Positions 18,719-30,461 of a stretch of DNA of 64,000 nucleotides are shown piece by piece (the stretch's first letter is position 1; every line of letters begins with the position of its first letter). Position numbers and translations under genes: made by a program. The notes under the pieces are model-generated. The model searched no databases. It was given only the letters and a program-made list of their open reading frames with translations, and was not told where the DNA came from. Source of the DNA: Chloroflexota bacterium (GTDB lineage Bacteria > Chloroflexota > Dehalococcoidia > Lucifugimonadales > GCA-002723415); the NCBI GenBank assembly GCA_002721445.1, contig PBKN01000005.1, positions 93,688 through 157,687 on the forward strand, written 5' to 3'.

Positions 18719-20620
18719 TTAAGGTATAACTGGCAATTCAATATACGAAGCATGTTTCCTATTTAGATATAATGTATTATACGCAGTTAATAAATATGTA
18801 TGTTTGCCTAATGGTTCTCCTGTATTAGGATTAAAATCAAATCTTGGGAAATTACTACTAGAAATATCAATCCTGATACGATGATTAATTTTAAATACAT
18901 TACTTATTGGAGGCAATTTAATTTGTATTTTATAAATTTCAGAATCAGACATCATTTCTTCTTTTTCAAATCCGTTTCGGAACCTCATTCTAAGAACTGA
19001 ATCAGCAATTGCCAAATGGTAACCTGCAATATAATCTTCATTAGCAGGATAAACATCAATTATTTTTAACGTAAAATCGGTATCCTTGGCTGAAGATCCA
19101 ACCCACAAGAAAACTTTAATTTCTCCAGTAATCTCAATATCTTTAGCAAGAGTCTCAGTTTCAAAAACCAATATATCATTACGGTCAGAGAGCAATCTAT
19201 AAGGAGGCTTAGAACCAAAATTCCCTATATATTCTTTCTGATGCGCACCTCCATCATAAAAAATAGGCTTTATAAATTCTTTTAAACCATCTACAGATAA
19301 ATCTGATTTTTTTTCAGGTATAGACAATTCTGATAAGGCACTAGTAGCTGATATAGTAGGTACGGGATTATTAGGATCATATTCATATGATATAGAAGAA
19401 TTAGCTTCTTTAGGGCTGTATTTAGATAATAAACCAGATTTATTCAAATAAAATTTTTCATATTTGGTTCTAGATAAAGGCCATTCTTGTTCAAATCTCC
19501 ACTTGCCTCCATGGTTAAGTTTGCCATTTTTGTTTTTATTGCCATTACCACCTCCCATTACAAATATTTTTACTGGCGGTTCATTTTCAACTCCATTTGG
19601 CATATTTTTAAGCCACCGATCGAACCAAAGTAACCTTTGCTTTCCATATCCTTGTACCCCATAACTAGCATCATTACCAAAATCGACATCTCCAGCAAAA
19701 GTTTCTCCTGTTCTTCTACCTGAATGATTCCATGGTCCCATATCAAGCTTTTGGTAGGTTTTGTTTTTTTTATTCATCTGGACAAATTGATTAACAGTAG
19801 CTGAAGCAAATGGGTCATACCACCCTCCTGAAAAAACTGCCGGTATATCTAAAGACTTATAAAAATATTGTTCTTGGTTGCAGGCCTCCAAACCCCAAAA
19901 GTCATCATATTTACCACGATAATAATAATTCAAAAGCGTTTCCTCAAGATTAGGAACAACCTTTAAGGGAGTGCTACCTTTCTCAAAAGGCATAGAGTTT
20001 AAAAGGCCTTTAATATCTCTCCATCCATCAATAATTAATTGTTGAGCAAATAAGTCACTTTTAATTTCAGGAGCATCATGTGCATGAAGAAAAAGTGCTG
20101 CAAACATCCATAGAGACATACAGCCTCCTTCTCGAGCTTCATGAAAAAATATATTTGTTGGAGCAACATCTACCCAAATAGTAGTAAGATGGGGGGGTTT
20201 TGTTAAAGATGCAACAGTTTGAACTATACCTCCATGAGAACTACCTGTCATGCCAACCTTACCATTTGACCAGCTTTGAGATGCTATCCACTCTACAGTA
20301 TCAAATCCATCATTACCTTCATTAATATTTACTGTATGAAAATATTCCCCTACTCCTTCAGATTCACCCCTCCCTCTTATATCCTGTAATACTACAATAT
20401 AACCTTTTGGAGTGAAATAATTGGCAACCGGATCAATCCATAAAGATTTCCAGTTTTTATTATAAGATGTTCGTCCGAGTATTGTTGGAAAAAGATTATC
20501 AACAACTTTATTACCTTGAGCAGGACGATAAATATCAGTAGCTAATTTAGTACCGTCTCTCATAGGAACCATAACGTTTTTTTCTACAATAATATTATAA
20601 TCATTATCTCGATTACACAT
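18719..20620 (-). CDS. CocE/NonD family alpha/beta hydrolase (X-Pro dipeptidyl-peptidase S15-like)
   Basis: VPMRDGTKLATDIYRPA, VVLQDIRGRGESEG, GKVGMTGSSHGGIVQ, GGWYDPF, MGPWNHSG. Confidence 0.93.
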   Translation of the reverse strand: MCNRDNDYNIIVEKNVMVPMRDGTKLATDIYRPAQGNKVVDNLFPTILGRTSYNKNWKSLWIDPVANYFTPKGYIVVLQDIRGRGESEGVGEYFHTVNINEGNDGFDTVEWIASQSWSNGKVGMTGSSHGGIVQTVASLTKPPHLTTIWVDVAPTNIFFHEAREGGCMSLWMFAALFLHAHDAPEIKSDLFAQQLIIDGWRDIKGLLNSMPFEKGSTPLKVVPNLEETLLNYYYRGKYDDFWGLEACNQEQYFYKSLDIPAVFSGGWYDPFASATVNQFVQMNKKNKTYQKLDMGPWNHSGRRTGETFAGDVDFGNDASYGVQGYGKQRLLWFDRWLKNMPNGVENEPPVKIFVMGGGNGNKNKNGKLNHGGKWRFEQEWPLSRTKYEKFYLNKSGLLSKYSPKEANSSISYEYDPNNPVPTISATSALSELSIPEKKSDLSVDGLKEFIKPIFYDGGAHQKEYIGNFGSKPPYRLLSDRNDILVFETETLAKDIEITGEIKVFLWVGSSAKDTDFTLKIIDVYPANEDYIAGYHLAIADSVLRMRFRNGFEKEEMMSDSEIYKIQIKLPPISNVFKINHRIRIDISSSNFPRFDFNPNTGEPLGKHTYLLTAYNTLYLNRKHASYIELPVIP

Positions 20621-20647
20621 TTAAACTGATCCCAAAAATAATAAAAA

Positions 20648-22132
20648 CTATACTTTTAACTTATCAAAATTTGGTTTGAATTTATTCCAATTTGTTGCTC
20701 TTTCATATGCATAAGCAATATTAAAAATTGTATCTTCACGTAACCTAGATGAAATAATTTGCATTCCTACAGGAAGTCCTTCTGAAAAACCTGAAGGAAT
20801 AGATATAGCTGGAATTCCAGCTATATTAGCAGGAATTGTTAACACATCATTTAAATACATCTGTACTGGATTTGAAGACTTTTCACCAATTTTAAAAGCA
20901 ACAGTAGGAGAAGTAGGAGTTATTATAGCATCATATTTTTTGAAAGTGTCTTCATATTCAGATTTAATCATTCTTTTTGCTTCCTGGGCTTTTAAGTAGT
21001 ACGCATCATAATAGCCAGAAGAAAGAGCATATGTACCTAACATTATTCTCCTTTTTACTTCAGACCCAAATCCATTTTGGCGAGTTTTATACAACGTCTC
21101 CATTAAATCTTCAGAATTCAACCTATCTGAAAATCCGTACTTTACCCCATCATATCTAGATAAATTAGCTGAAGCTTCTGATGGAGCTATAATATAATAT
21201 ACAGCTAAAGCAAATTGTTGCATTACTGATAAAGAAATCTCTTCTATTGATGCCCCAAGGTTTTTCAAAACTTCAATTGCTTCATAAACAACTTTTTTAA
21301 CACCACTATCAATATCATCTCCAAAATAATCTTTAGGGATTGCAATTTTCATACCAGATAAATCTTCTTTTAAATATTTACAATAATCTGGAATTTTTAA
21401 ATTAATTGATGTGGCATCTTTAGAATCATATCCAGATATAGTATTCAATAGTAAAGCTGAATCAGTAACATCTTTAGTTATAGGTCCAATTTGATCCAAT
21501 GAACTTGCAAAAGCAATTAATCCATACCTACTAACTAAACCATATGTTGGTTTAAGTCCAACAACTCCACATAAAGATGCCGGTTGCCTTATACTACCTC
21601 CTGTGTCAGAACCTAGTGAAGCAATAACTTGATTCGAACTAACTGAAGCTGCAGGCCCTCCACTACTTCCACCAGGCACTCGCATCATATCCCATGGGTT
21701 TTTTGTAGGATAAAAATACGAATTTTCTGTAGATGAACCCATTGCGAATTCATCTAAATTTCCTTTACCTAGTAAAATTGCTCCTGAATCATATAATTTA
21801 TCTACAATAGTTGCATTATATGGTGGCACAAAATTTTCTAACATTTTTGAAGAACATGTAGTCTTAACTCCAGATGTACAAATATTATCTTTTATTTGTA
21901 CAGGGATACCTGTTAATCCATCTATTTTATTCTCTTTTATACGTTTATCTGCTTTTTCAGCTTGTTTAATAGCTAGGTCTGAGGTGACAGTTACAAAAGA
22001 TTTAATAGAATTATCAATGTCAGAAATCTTGTTTAAGAGTGCTTTCGTCAAATCGACAGAACTGATTTCACGCTTATCAAGTAATACCCTCGCTCGAGAA
22101 GCAGTTAGTTCAGTTAAATCAGAGTTACTCAT
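20648..22132 (-). CDS. gatA: Asp-tRNA(Asn)/Glu-tRNA(Gln) amidotransferase subunit A
   Basis: [70 protein letters not shown]. Confidence 0.97.
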   Translation of the reverse strand: MSNSDLTELTASRARVLLDKREISSVDLTKALLNKISDIDNSIKSFVTVTSDLAIKQAEKADKRIKENKIDGLTGIPVQIKDNICTSGVKTTCSSKMLENFVPPYNATIVDKLYDSGAILLGKGNLDEFAMGSSTENSYFYPTKNPWDMMRVPGGSSGGPAASVSSNQVIASLGSDTGGSIRQPASLCGVVGLKPTYGLVSRYGLIAFASSLDQIGPITKDVTDSALLLNTISGYDSKDATSINLKIPDYCKYLKEDLSGMKIAIPKDYFGDDIDSGVKKVVYEAIEVLKNLGASIEEISLSVMQQFALAVYYIIAPSEASANLSRYDGVKYGFSDRLNSEDLMETLYKTRQNGFGSEVKRRIMLGTYALSSGYYDAYYLKAQEAKRMIKSEYEDTFKKYDAIITPTSPTVAFKIGEKSSNPVQMYLNDVLTIPANIAGIPAISIPSGFSEGLPVGMQIISSRLREDTIFNIAYAYERATNWNKFKPNFDKLKV

Positions 22133-22150
22133 AAAATAAATACTAGGATA

Positions 22151-22450
22151 CTATTGTAATTCAAAAACAGATTGAATTTTAATAAAACCTTCTTGTAAAT
22201 CAGGTGCATTTGATAACATTAAATCATTTGTAGATGAAGATTTATTAATATCTAAGTCTTCTCTAGTGACACTATGTAAATCATCAGAAAGTGTCAAAGG
22301 TTCTTTTTTATTCACTATAATATCTTTCAATACTTCAAAATGCTCTAATATATTAGACATCTCAACTTGCATACTCTTAACATCATCATCTGACATTCCA
22401 ATTCTTGCTAGTTCTGCAATATGTATAATCTCATCTTCATTAATAGACAT
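22151..22450 (-). CDS. gatC: Asp-tRNA(Asn)/Glu-tRNA(Gln) amidotransferase subunit C
   Basis: IHIAELARIGMSDDDVKSMQVEMSNILEHFEVLKDI; immediately upstream of gatA. Confidence 0.93.
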   Translation of the reverse strand: MSINEDEIIHIAELARIGMSDDDVKSMQVEMSNILEHFEVLKDIIVNKKEPLTLSDDLHSVTREDLDINKSSSTNDLMLSNAPDLQEGFIKIQSVFELQ

Positions 22451-22543
22451 TTTAACTCCATAAAGATTAAAATCAGTTTAGCATGGCATAAAGCTATCAT
22501 CAATACTAAGGAATAAATATATCAAATAATCTGGAGGACTTAT

Positions 22544-23350
22544 ATGCCAACATCTAGGATAAACGGCATAAATCTGCATTTCCATAAATCTGGCAAAGGG
22601 ACTCCTTTAGTTTTTTTATCTGGAGTAGGTTCACGACTTGATACTTGGGAAAACATAATTGAAATATTAAAAGAAGATTTCGAATGTATTTCAATTGATA
22701 ATAGAGGAGTAGGTAAATCAGATAAGCCTCTAAAATCTTACACAATCGATGATATGTCTAAAGATACAATTAAACTTCTCAATAAACTTAATATAAAATC
22801 TGCCCATATAATAGGACAATCAATGGGCGGATTGATTGCTCAGGTAATAGCTTATAAATATCCTATGTTCTGCAAAAGCATTACACTTTGTAGCACCGTA
22901 GCTTTTGCCGATTCAAGGTCCAAAATAATATGGTCTTCACTGCCAATATTAGTAAAACAATTACACCCTAGAGAATTTTTTTATGTAACGGCTTCTTGGA
23001 TTTATAGCAAGCAAACGTTATCAAATACTAATTGGCTTAATACAACTGTTGAAAAAGCTGCAAATCACCCTGATTTAACACCAGCTCATACATATAAAAT
23101 ACAGGTTGAATCTATGATTCAATTTGACTCGCGAGCATGGCTAGATAAAATTTCATCTCCTTGCCTAATAATTTCTGGACAAGATGACATTACAACACCT
23201 GTATATCAATCAGATTTACTTGCAAAAAACATAAAAAAATCTTTACATATAAGCTTACCTAATTCTGGTCACAGAGCTATTACAGAAAATAAAACTAAAT
23301 TTATTAATGAATTTAAAAAGTTCATTAATAAAACAGAAAAGGAGAAATAA
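22544..23350 (+). CDS. Alpha/beta hydrolase
   Basis: PLVFLSGVGSRLDTWENI, IDNRGVGKSDKP, HIIGQSMGGLIAQ, ISGQDDITTP, GHRAI. Confidence 0.93.
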   Translation: MPTSRINGINLHFHKSGKGTPLVFLSGVGSRLDTWENIIEILKEDFECISIDNRGVGKSDKPLKSYTIDDMSKDTIKLLNKLNIKSAHIIGQSMGGLIAQVIAYKYPMFCKSITLCSTVAFADSRSKIIWSSLPILVKQLHPREFFYVTASWIYSKQTLSNTNWLNTTVEKAANHPDLTPAHTYKIQVESMIQFDSRAWLDKISSPCLIISGQDDITTPVYQSDLLAKNIKKSLHISLPNSGHRAITENKTKFINEFKKFINKTEKEK

Positions 23351-23352
23351 TT

Positions 23353-24249
23353 ATGATAGGTTTTATAGGAACAGGTAATATGGGTAGTGCAATGGCTATT
23401 TCTTTATTAAACCAAGGATATAAATTAATTGTACATGATCTAAATAAACCATCTGCGAAAGAACTTATACAACATGGAGCAAAATGGGCAGAATCACCTA
23501 AGGAATTAGCCTCAAAAAGTAACATAATATGCTCTATGTTGCCCAGTGAAATAGAAACAGAAAAAGTGATCTATGATTCAGATGGAATACTTGAAGGTAT
23601 AAAGCCCAACACAATTTATATTGACCACACAACAAATTCACCAGAATTTATAAAAAAAGTAGGTGAAAGTATTGCTGAAAAAAAATCCTTTATGATTGAT
23701 GCCCCAGTTATGGGAGACCGTCAAAGTATTCAAGAAGGAATATTAACTTTTTATGTGGGTGGAGAATTTGAAATATTTAAAAAAATTGAAAATATATTAT
23801 ATGCTATAGGAAACGAAGTAGTATTTGTGGGTGAACTTGGATCCGCTTCAGTAACAAAAATAAGTCTTAATGCACTAACAATGGGAATAGACTTATTAGC
23901 AACGGAATGCTTTACTCTTGCAGTTAAATCAGGAGTTAATTTAAATAAACTACTAGATGCTGTTGATAAAGCAAAAATATTTGGAGACAACTCAAGTATT
24001 AAAAAACGAATGCCCGAAACTCTTTTTAAAGGAAAATTTCTTCCAAGTCGTTTCTTTTTAAAACTTGCATATAAAGACTATCGTCTTTTTAACCATTTAA
24101 GTTTTAAAAACAAAGTCCCTACAAGATTAGTAAATTTATGTGAAATGGAAATGCTAGAAGCTATCAATAATGGATGGGAAAATCATGAAAGAGTAATTTC
24201 GTCTACTCTTCAAGAAAAACGTTCGAATATACAACTTAGAACAAATTAA
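23353..24249 (+). CDS. NAD(P)-dependent 3-hydroxyisobutyrate dehydrogenase-family oxidoreductase
   Basis: IGFIGTGNMGSAMAISLLNQGYKLIVHD, DAPVMGDRQSIQEGILTFYVGG, KISLNALTMG. Confidence 0.92.
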   Translation: MIGFIGTGNMGSAMAISLLNQGYKLIVHDLNKPSAKELIQHGAKWAESPKELASKSNIICSMLPSEIETEKVIYDSDGILEGIKPNTIYIDHTTNSPEFIKKVGESIAEKKSFMIDAPVMGDRQSIQEGILTFYVGGEFEIFKKIENILYAIGNEVVFVGELGSASVTKISLNALTMGIDLLATECFTLAVKSGVNLNKLLDAVDKAKIFGDNSSIKKRMPETLFKGKFLPSRFFLKLAYKDYRLFNHLSFKNKVPTRLVNLCEMEMLEAINNGWENHERVISSTLQEKRSNIQLRTN

Positions 24250-24465
24250 GTTTATATTAGAGTATCAATATTTTTCATATAAAAAATAAATATTGCTGTT
24301 GTAATAGTCTTATTGCAATAATAAGTCAACTTAAAAACATAATTAATCTATTTAGCGTCATCAAAACTTTATTATTTGAATAGCTGGTCATTAATTTTTT
24401 ATCTTATATAATATTACAATAATAGAATGATATAATAATTAAATAAATAATAATTAAAATAATAA

Positions 24466-27120
24466 ATGATATCAATTCCATATGAAAAAATAACCCTAGA
24501 TAATGGACTAGATTTAATACTCCATAAAGATAACTCTATTCCATTCATATCTATTAATACTTGGTTCCACGTGGGCTCAAAAAATGAAAAACCTGGTCAA
24601 ACAGGTTTTGCCCATTTATTTGAACACATCATGTTTGAAGGATCAAAAAATCATAACAAAAGTTTTTTTAAGCCTTTACAAGAAATTGGAGCATCATTAA
24701 ATGGGTCTACATCTTCTGACAGAACAAATTATTGGGAAAATATACCTTCAAATTATTTAGAATTAGTACTATGGTTAGAATCTGATCGTATGGGATTTCT
24801 TTTAGAGGCATTAGATCAAAAAAGATTTGATATACAAAGAGATGTAGTGAAAAATGAAAGAAGAGAAAATTATGAGAACCAACCTTATGGAATGGCGCAC
24901 TTAATATTACAGTCAAAACTCTTCCCTAACCCGCACCCGTATAACTGGCCAACAATTGGATATATGGAAGACCTAGATTCAGCTAATTTGTCTGATGTAA
25001 AAAATTTCTTTAACTCATACTACCACCCATCAAATGCTAGCTTAGCAATTGCAGGAGATATAGATATAAAACAAACAATAAAGCTTGTGGAAAAATATTA
25101 CGGATCTATACCTCCAGGAAATTCAGTTAACAAAACAAAACAAATAGATTCACAATTAAAAGGTAATGTTAGATTATCTATTAAAGATAAAGTAAGCTTA
25201 CCTAGATTATATATAGCATGGCCAACAGTAGCTGATTTTGCTTTATATCAACCAGAATTAGAACTTTTATCTATTATTTTAGGCCATGGAAAAACTTCTA
25301 GACTATACAAAAAATTAGTATATGAAACTCAAATTGCAAAAGATGTAAATGTATATCAATATTCCCAAGAAATAGCTGGTGAATTTATTATAGAAGTTAC
25401 TGCGAATAAAAACCAAACTCTATTAGAAATAGAAACTTTAATCGAAGCAGAACTTAAATTAATTCAGGAAAAACCTATAGGTTATGACGAAATCTTAAAA
25501 GCAAAAAATATAATTAAAGCACAATTTATTAGACAACTAGAAAAATGCGGAGGTTTTGGAGGCAAAGCAGACCAGTTAAATTATTATAATATAATGTCTA
25601 ATGATACAAGCAAAATCAACTCAGATTTAGATCGTTACATGAATGTAACTGCTCCGTCAATGTATCAAGCAATAGTTAATAATTTAAATTCAAATTCAGT
25701 AAGATTATCAATTTTACCTGAAAAGAATTTAAAATACGAAAAATCCAATATAGACAGATCTGTCAAACCTAAATCAAATAATCCTACAAATTTTGAAACT
25801 ACTGTGCCAAAGTCAATAAAATTAGATAACGAATTAAAAATATTACATATTCAAAAACCTAATCTTCCTATAATTGAAATTGGATTAATATTTGATACTG
25901 GAACAATTGACGACCCTGAAAATACACCAGGATTATCTTATATTTCAGCATTAATGTTAAACGAAGGTACAGCTAATTTTTCTAGCCAAGAAATCGCATA
26001 TCAATTAGAATCTTTAGGATCACAATTAAGTATAGAAATAGGTAAGGAATCAATTGAAATACTTGCTAATTCAACTAAAGAAAATTATGCTAAAACTATC
26101 CAAATACTAGCTGATATAATTCAATATTCTACATATCCACAACATGAAATCGATAGATTAATTGCAGAAACTACTGTTGATTTAAATAGAATTCAGGATA
26201 ATCCATCAATAATTGCATCAAGAGGAATACAGTCATTACTTTATGGAATTGAAACTCCTTATGGTCACCCAATTAAAGGATTCAAAAAAACTATTAAATC
26301 AATTACCCAAATGGATATTGAGGAACATTGTAATAAATTCATTAAACCTTCTAATGCAACATTAATAATTGTAGGCGACATTAATCATGAAGAAGTATTT
26401 AAAAGTATAAATACATATTTCGGGAATTGGAAGGCAAAAACAAATAATAAATTACCTATATTGAAACCAAATGTTCCAGCAAATTCGAAATCAAAAATAT
26501 ATATAATAGATAAACCTGGAGCAGCTCAATCTTTAATACGCACAGGGCATTTAACTATTCCAAGAAATCATAAAGAGTACTTACCCTTAAGTTTTAATAA
26601 CTATTTATTTGGAGGTCACTTTGCAGCCAGATTAAATATGAACCTTAGACAAGATAAAGGCTATACATATGGATTTTCGTCAACTATACAATGGGCAAAG
26701 ATAAATTCTCCTTTCATATCAGGTGGCTCAGTAGATACTCCTGTAACAAAAGAAAGCATTATAGAAATAATCAAAGAATATACTGAATTAACTAAATCAA
26801 ATCCTGTTTCAAAAAAAGAATTTAATATCACTAAACAAAGTATATTAAGAAATCTACCTAATCAATTTGAAACACTGAGACAGATAATCAGACAAATTTC
26901 AAACATTACTTTATTTAATTTAGATTTAAATTACTATTCAAAATTACCTGATGAAGTAAATAATTTATCTATAGAAGAAGTTATTGAAGTAGGGAAAAAA
27001 AGGATTTTATCAGATCAAATTAAATTATTAATTGTAGGAGATTACGAAAAAATATCCTCTGGGATAAATAATTTAGGTTTACCTGTAGAAAAAATAGATT
27101 ATAATGGAAATCCAATCTAA
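24466..27120 (+). CDS. M16-family zinc peptidase, single-chain two-repeat form
   Basis: Active HxxEH in GFAHLFEHIMFEGS; second domain ISALMLNEGT lacks it, as usual for the C-terminal half. Confidence 0.94.
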   Translation: MISIPYEKITLDNGLDLILHKDNSIPFISINTWFHVGSKNEKPGQTGFAHLFEHIMFEGSKNHNKSFFKPLQEIGASLNGSTSSDRTNYWENIPSNYLELVLWLESDRMGFLLEALDQKRFDIQRDVVKNERRENYENQPYGMAHLILQSKLFPNPHPYNWPTIGYMEDLDSANLSDVKNFFNSYYHPSNASLAIAGDIDIKQTIKLVEKYYGSIPPGNSVNKTKQIDSQLKGNVRLSIKDKVSLPRLYIAWPTVADFALYQPELELLSIILGHGKTSRLYKKLVYETQIAKDVNVYQYSQEIAGEFIIEVTANKNQTLLEIETLIEAELKLIQEKPIGYDEILKAKNIIKAQFIRQLEKCGGFGGKADQLNYYNIMSNDTSKINSDLDRYMNVTAPSMYQAIVNNLNSNSVRLSILPEKNLKYEKSNIDRSVKPKSNNPTNFETTVPKSIKLDNELKILHIQKPNLPIIEIGLIFDTGTIDDPENTPGLSYISALMLNEGTANFSSQEIAYQLESLGSQLSIEIGKESIEILANSTKENYAKTIQILADIIQYSTYPQHEIDRLIAETTVDLNRIQDNPSIIASRGIQSLLYGIETPYGHPIKGFKKTIKSITQMDIEEHCNKFIKPSNATLIIVGDINHEEVFKSINTYFGNWKAKTNNKLPILKPNVPANSKSKIYIIDKPGAAQSLIRTGHLTIPRNHKEYLPLSFNNYLFGGHFAARLNMNLRQDKGYTYGFSSTIQWAKINSPFISGGSVDTPVTKESIIEIIKEYTELTKSNPVSKKEFNITKQSILRNLPNQFETLRQIIRQISNITLFNLDLNYYSKLPDEVNNLSIEEVIEVGKKRILSDQIKLLIVGDYEKISSGINNLGLPVEKIDYNGNPI

Positions 27121-27148
27121 ACTATCATATTTGAATAGGTAAATTATT

Positions 27149-29407
27149 TTGATATCAAAATTAAATGATAATCACATTGTAGGATATAGTAATAAGTTAA
27201 GTGTTCAGCCTTCTGAAGAATTAGATTTCATGATTAGCTGTACTGACCCTAAATTCAATGCTGAAGTTGTTAGATTAATACATGGAGATGTTAATCCTAA
27301 TGGGCCAGGGCATAAAGATAAGAAAGTGCCATCAAACATAGATGGATCTTATAACGGCAAAATTCAACCTATATATTCTGGGTCATATATAAAAATTAAT
27401 GACTCAAACAAAATAAATTTTAACCAAAGCTTCACATTTCAAACTTGGATATATCTAACCAATTCAAATAAAAATAACCAAGCTATAATATCTCAATCAG
27501 AATTTGATAATAATTATGAAATAGAAATCAACTATGATGGAGAATTAAATTTATCTATAGAAAATAATGACAACAAAATATCTATAAATTCAGGAAAAAG
27601 AATTCGGACGCATGAATGGTATTTTATACTAATAATGTATGATAAACCATCTAACACCATATATATTGAACAGAAACCTTTAAATTTATTGCCCAAGGAT
27701 AATTCATACATCTTTAAGAAGGTAGTTATATCTAAATATGATATTAAAACAATATCTGGAGAGATATTGATTGGATCTTCAAAAAATAAAAATCTAATAT
27801 ATAAACATTTTAATGGCAAAATAGAATCCCCAAAAATTTTCGGGAAAATACTTAATCATAAACAAAGAAAAATGCTTTACGAAGATAAATTCTCTGCTCT
27901 CTCAGATGAATCATTAATAGCTTTTTGGTCATTCTCAAAAAATATTTCATCTAATATTATTAAAGATGTTTCTAATAACCACATTGACGGAATTACTATT
28001 AATCAACCAGCAAGAGGTATGACTGGACACAATTGGGATGGTACTGAAATTAATTATATACACAAATTAGAACAATATGAAGCTATATATTTTCATGATG
28101 ATGACCTCTCAGATTGTAATTGGAAAAAAGATTTCACCTTAAAAATCTCTAATAACTGGGAAAGCGGTATATATGCAGTTAAACTTACTACAAATGATAA
28201 AACTGATTACATTCCTTTTTTTGTTCGCCCTCCAAAAGGAACACACAATTCTAATATAGTTTTCCTTGTGCCAACTGCAACATATATTGCATATGCTAAC
28301 TGGAATCAAAAAATTGCTGAAAATAGAATAAAAAGATATAGAGATTTAATAAATAAACCTCCTCCAACTAATGTCTATGTTCAAGACCACAATGAATATA
28401 TCATTAATAACAATTTATTGAGTTTATATGATTTTCACTCGGACGGAAGTGGAGTATTATACTCTTCAAGAATGCGCCCGATGATGAATCTTAGACCAGG
28501 ATCTAGAGCAAGTCTTCTAGGTCTAGGAGAATCTGCTCCAATAGGATTATCGGCAGATTTACATTTAATTGATTGGCTTGAAAATAAAGGCTTCAAATAT
28601 GATGTTATAACAGATGAAGATTTAAATAATGAAGGATTAGACATTATTGAACCTTATAAAGTAGTTATCACGGGAGCTCATCCAGAGTATTGGACCCATC
28701 ATATGCTAAATTCTCTAAATAAATACACTTCTAACAACGGTAAATTAATGTATTTAGGTGGCAACGGTTTCTATTGGATAACATCATTTGATGTAAATAA
28801 TCCTCACATATTAGAAGTACGCAGATGGCATGGAACAGAAACTTATGAATCTAACCCTGGAGAATATTACCATAGTACAACTGGGGAATTAGGTGGCATA
28901 TGGAAACATAGAGGACTGTCTCCTCAAAAAAATGTTGGGGTCGGGTTTACTTCTCAAGGATTTGATATTAGTATCCCATATAAAATATTAAAAGAAAATA
29001 TCAATAATGAAACACAATTCATATTTGAAGGCATTGATGAGGATGAGCTAATTGGTGATTATGGCCTAGTTATGGGAGGAGCTGCTGGCTTTGAAATCGA
29101 TAGAGCAGACAAAAAGCTAGGCACTCCTGATAATGCTATATTGGTAGCTAGTGCTCAAGATTTTTCTGACGCATATCAACATGCAGTAGAAGAAATTATA
29201 GCAATGAACCCTGATGAAGGTGGATCAAAAAACGAATTAGTTCGTTCAGACATGGTTTATTTAAAAAAATTAAAGGGAGGAGCTATCTTCTCAGTTGGAT
29301 CGATAAGTTGGTGCGGATCATTATCTTACAATAATTACAACAACAATGTATCTATAATTACAGAAAATGTCTTAAAAGAGTTTTCTTCCGAAAACTCTTT
29401 ACCTTAA
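27149..29407 (+). CDS. N,N-dimethylformamidase large (beta) subunit-like protein with internal LamG/concanavalin-like domain (TTG start)
   Basis: VGYSNKLSVQPSEELDFMIS, VRLIHGDVNPNGPG, LamG-like FTFQTWIYLTN, DFHSDGSGVLYSSRMRPMMNLRPG, ITGAHPEYWTHHMLNSL, YLGGNGFYW. Confidence 0.82.
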   Translation: MISKLNDNHIVGYSNKLSVQPSEELDFMISCTDPKFNAEVVRLIHGDVNPNGPGHKDKKVPSNIDGSYNGKIQPIYSGSYIKINDSNKINFNQSFTFQTWIYLTNSNKNNQAIISQSEFDNNYEIEINYDGELNLSIENNDNKISINSGKRIRTHEWYFILIMYDKPSNTIYIEQKPLNLLPKDNSYIFKKVVISKYDIKTISGEILIGSSKNKNLIYKHFNGKIESPKIFGKILNHKQRKMLYEDKFSALSDESLIAFWSFSKNISSNIIKDVSNNHIDGITINQPARGMTGHNWDGTEINYIHKLEQYEAIYFHDDDLSDCNWKKDFTLKISNNWESGIYAVKLTTNDKTDYIPFFVRPPKGTHNSNIVFLVPTATYIAYANWNQKIAENRIKRYRDLINKPPPTNVYVQDHNEYIINNNLLSLYDFHSDGSGVLYSSRMRPMMNLRPGSRASLLGLGESAPIGLSADLHLIDWLENKGFKYDVITDEDLNNEGLDIIEPYKVVITGAHPEYWTHHMLNSLNKYTSNNGKLMYLGGNGFYWITSFDVNNPHILEVRRWHGTETYESNPGEYYHSTTGELGGIWKHRGLSPQKNVGVGFTSQGFDISIPYKILKENINNETQFIFEGIDEDELIGDYGLVMGGAAGFEIDRADKKLGTPDNAILVASAQDFSDAYQHAVEEIIAMNPDEGGSKNELVRSDMVYLKKLKGGAIFSVGSISWCGSLSYNNYNNNVSIITENVLKEFSSENSLP

Positions 29408-29493
29408 CTATTTATTTAAAAATAGCAAAAAATTAGATATACGTTTATAATATTAATAATTTATTACTTGGAAATTTATTATGGAGGATTTTA

Positions 29494-30417
29494 ATGGGAG
29501 ATCGTTTAAAAGAAAAAGTAGCAGTAGTCACTGGAGGAGGAAGAGGCATTGGAAGAGGAATAGCTCTTTTACTTGCAGAGGAAGGCGCTTCTATTCTGGT
29601 AAATGACCTTGGATGTGACATAGATGGAAGTGGATCTTCAAATATTCCAGCTGACAATACAGTCTCTGAAATACAATCAAAGGGAGGAAAAGCTGTTGCA
29701 AATTATAATAATGTTGCAGAAATGGATGGAGCAGAAAATACTATTAAATCTGCTATAGATAATTTTGGACGAGTTGATATATTGATTACTAGTACAGTTA
29801 CACTTAGAGATAGAATGATTTTTCAAATGACTCCTGAAGACTGGGATAATGTTATAACTAACAACTTAAAAGCTGCCTTTACGATTTCTAAATTTGCAGC
29901 TATTGTCTTCAGACAACAAAGAAGTGGAAAAATCGTTAATTTAACATCTGATGCTGGACTTGGAGATATGGGAAGATCAAATTATGCTGCAAGCTCTGAA
30001 GGTTTAGCTGGTTTAACAAGAACGCTTGCAAGAGACTTAGGTAAATACGGAGTAACTGCTAATGGAATTTCAGCAATGGTTCAAACAAGAAGCTTCCCTG
30101 GAACAACTGACGAATTTAAGATAGCTGAAGGACCATATCCAACCCCAGATGAAAGAGCTGGAATTGGACCATCTCCTGTAATTGATGAATGGGAAGGTCT
30201 CGGACATCCTGATGACCCTGATAATGTTGCTCCATTAGCTGTATATCTAACAACTAATGCTACTCCTAACGTAAATGGTTATATATTTGGAATTAGAAGA
30301 GGAAGTATATTTTTATACTCAAACCCTAAAGCCGAGAGAAGTGTTTATAAACGAGGTAAATTTACCATGGATGAGATGGATGTATTATTTCCAAAAATGA
30401 TTGGTAATGGATATTAA
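29494..30417 (+). CDS. Short-chain dehydrogenase/reductase homologue lacking the catalytic Lys (YAASS)
   Basis: VTGGGRGIGRGIALLLAEEGA, NDLG, NLTSDAGLGDMGRSNYAASSEGLAGL. Confidence 0.93.
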   Translation: MGDRLKEKVAVVTGGGRGIGRGIALLLAEEGASILVNDLGCDIDGSGSSNIPADNTVSEIQSKGGKAVANYNNVAEMDGAENTIKSAIDNFGRVDILITSTVTLRDRMIFQMTPEDWDNVITNNLKAAFTISKFAAIVFRQQRSGKIVNLTSDAGLGDMGRSNYAASSEGLAGLTRTLARDLGKYGVTANGISAMVQTRSFPGTTDEFKIAEGPYPTPDERAGIGPSPVIDEWEGLGHPDDPDNVAPLAVYLTTNATPNVNGYIFGIRRGSIFLYSNPKAERSVYKRGKFTMDEMDVLFPKMIGNGY

Positions 30418-30461
30418 AATAAATTATTAAAAAATGAATTAAATATATATGAGGTGTTAAA

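Noticed and set aside
24250-24465. Possible ncRNA in a 216-bp intergenic gap
   Set aside because: AT-rich with only short weak hairpins such as CTTATT/AATAAG; nothing supports a structured RNA.
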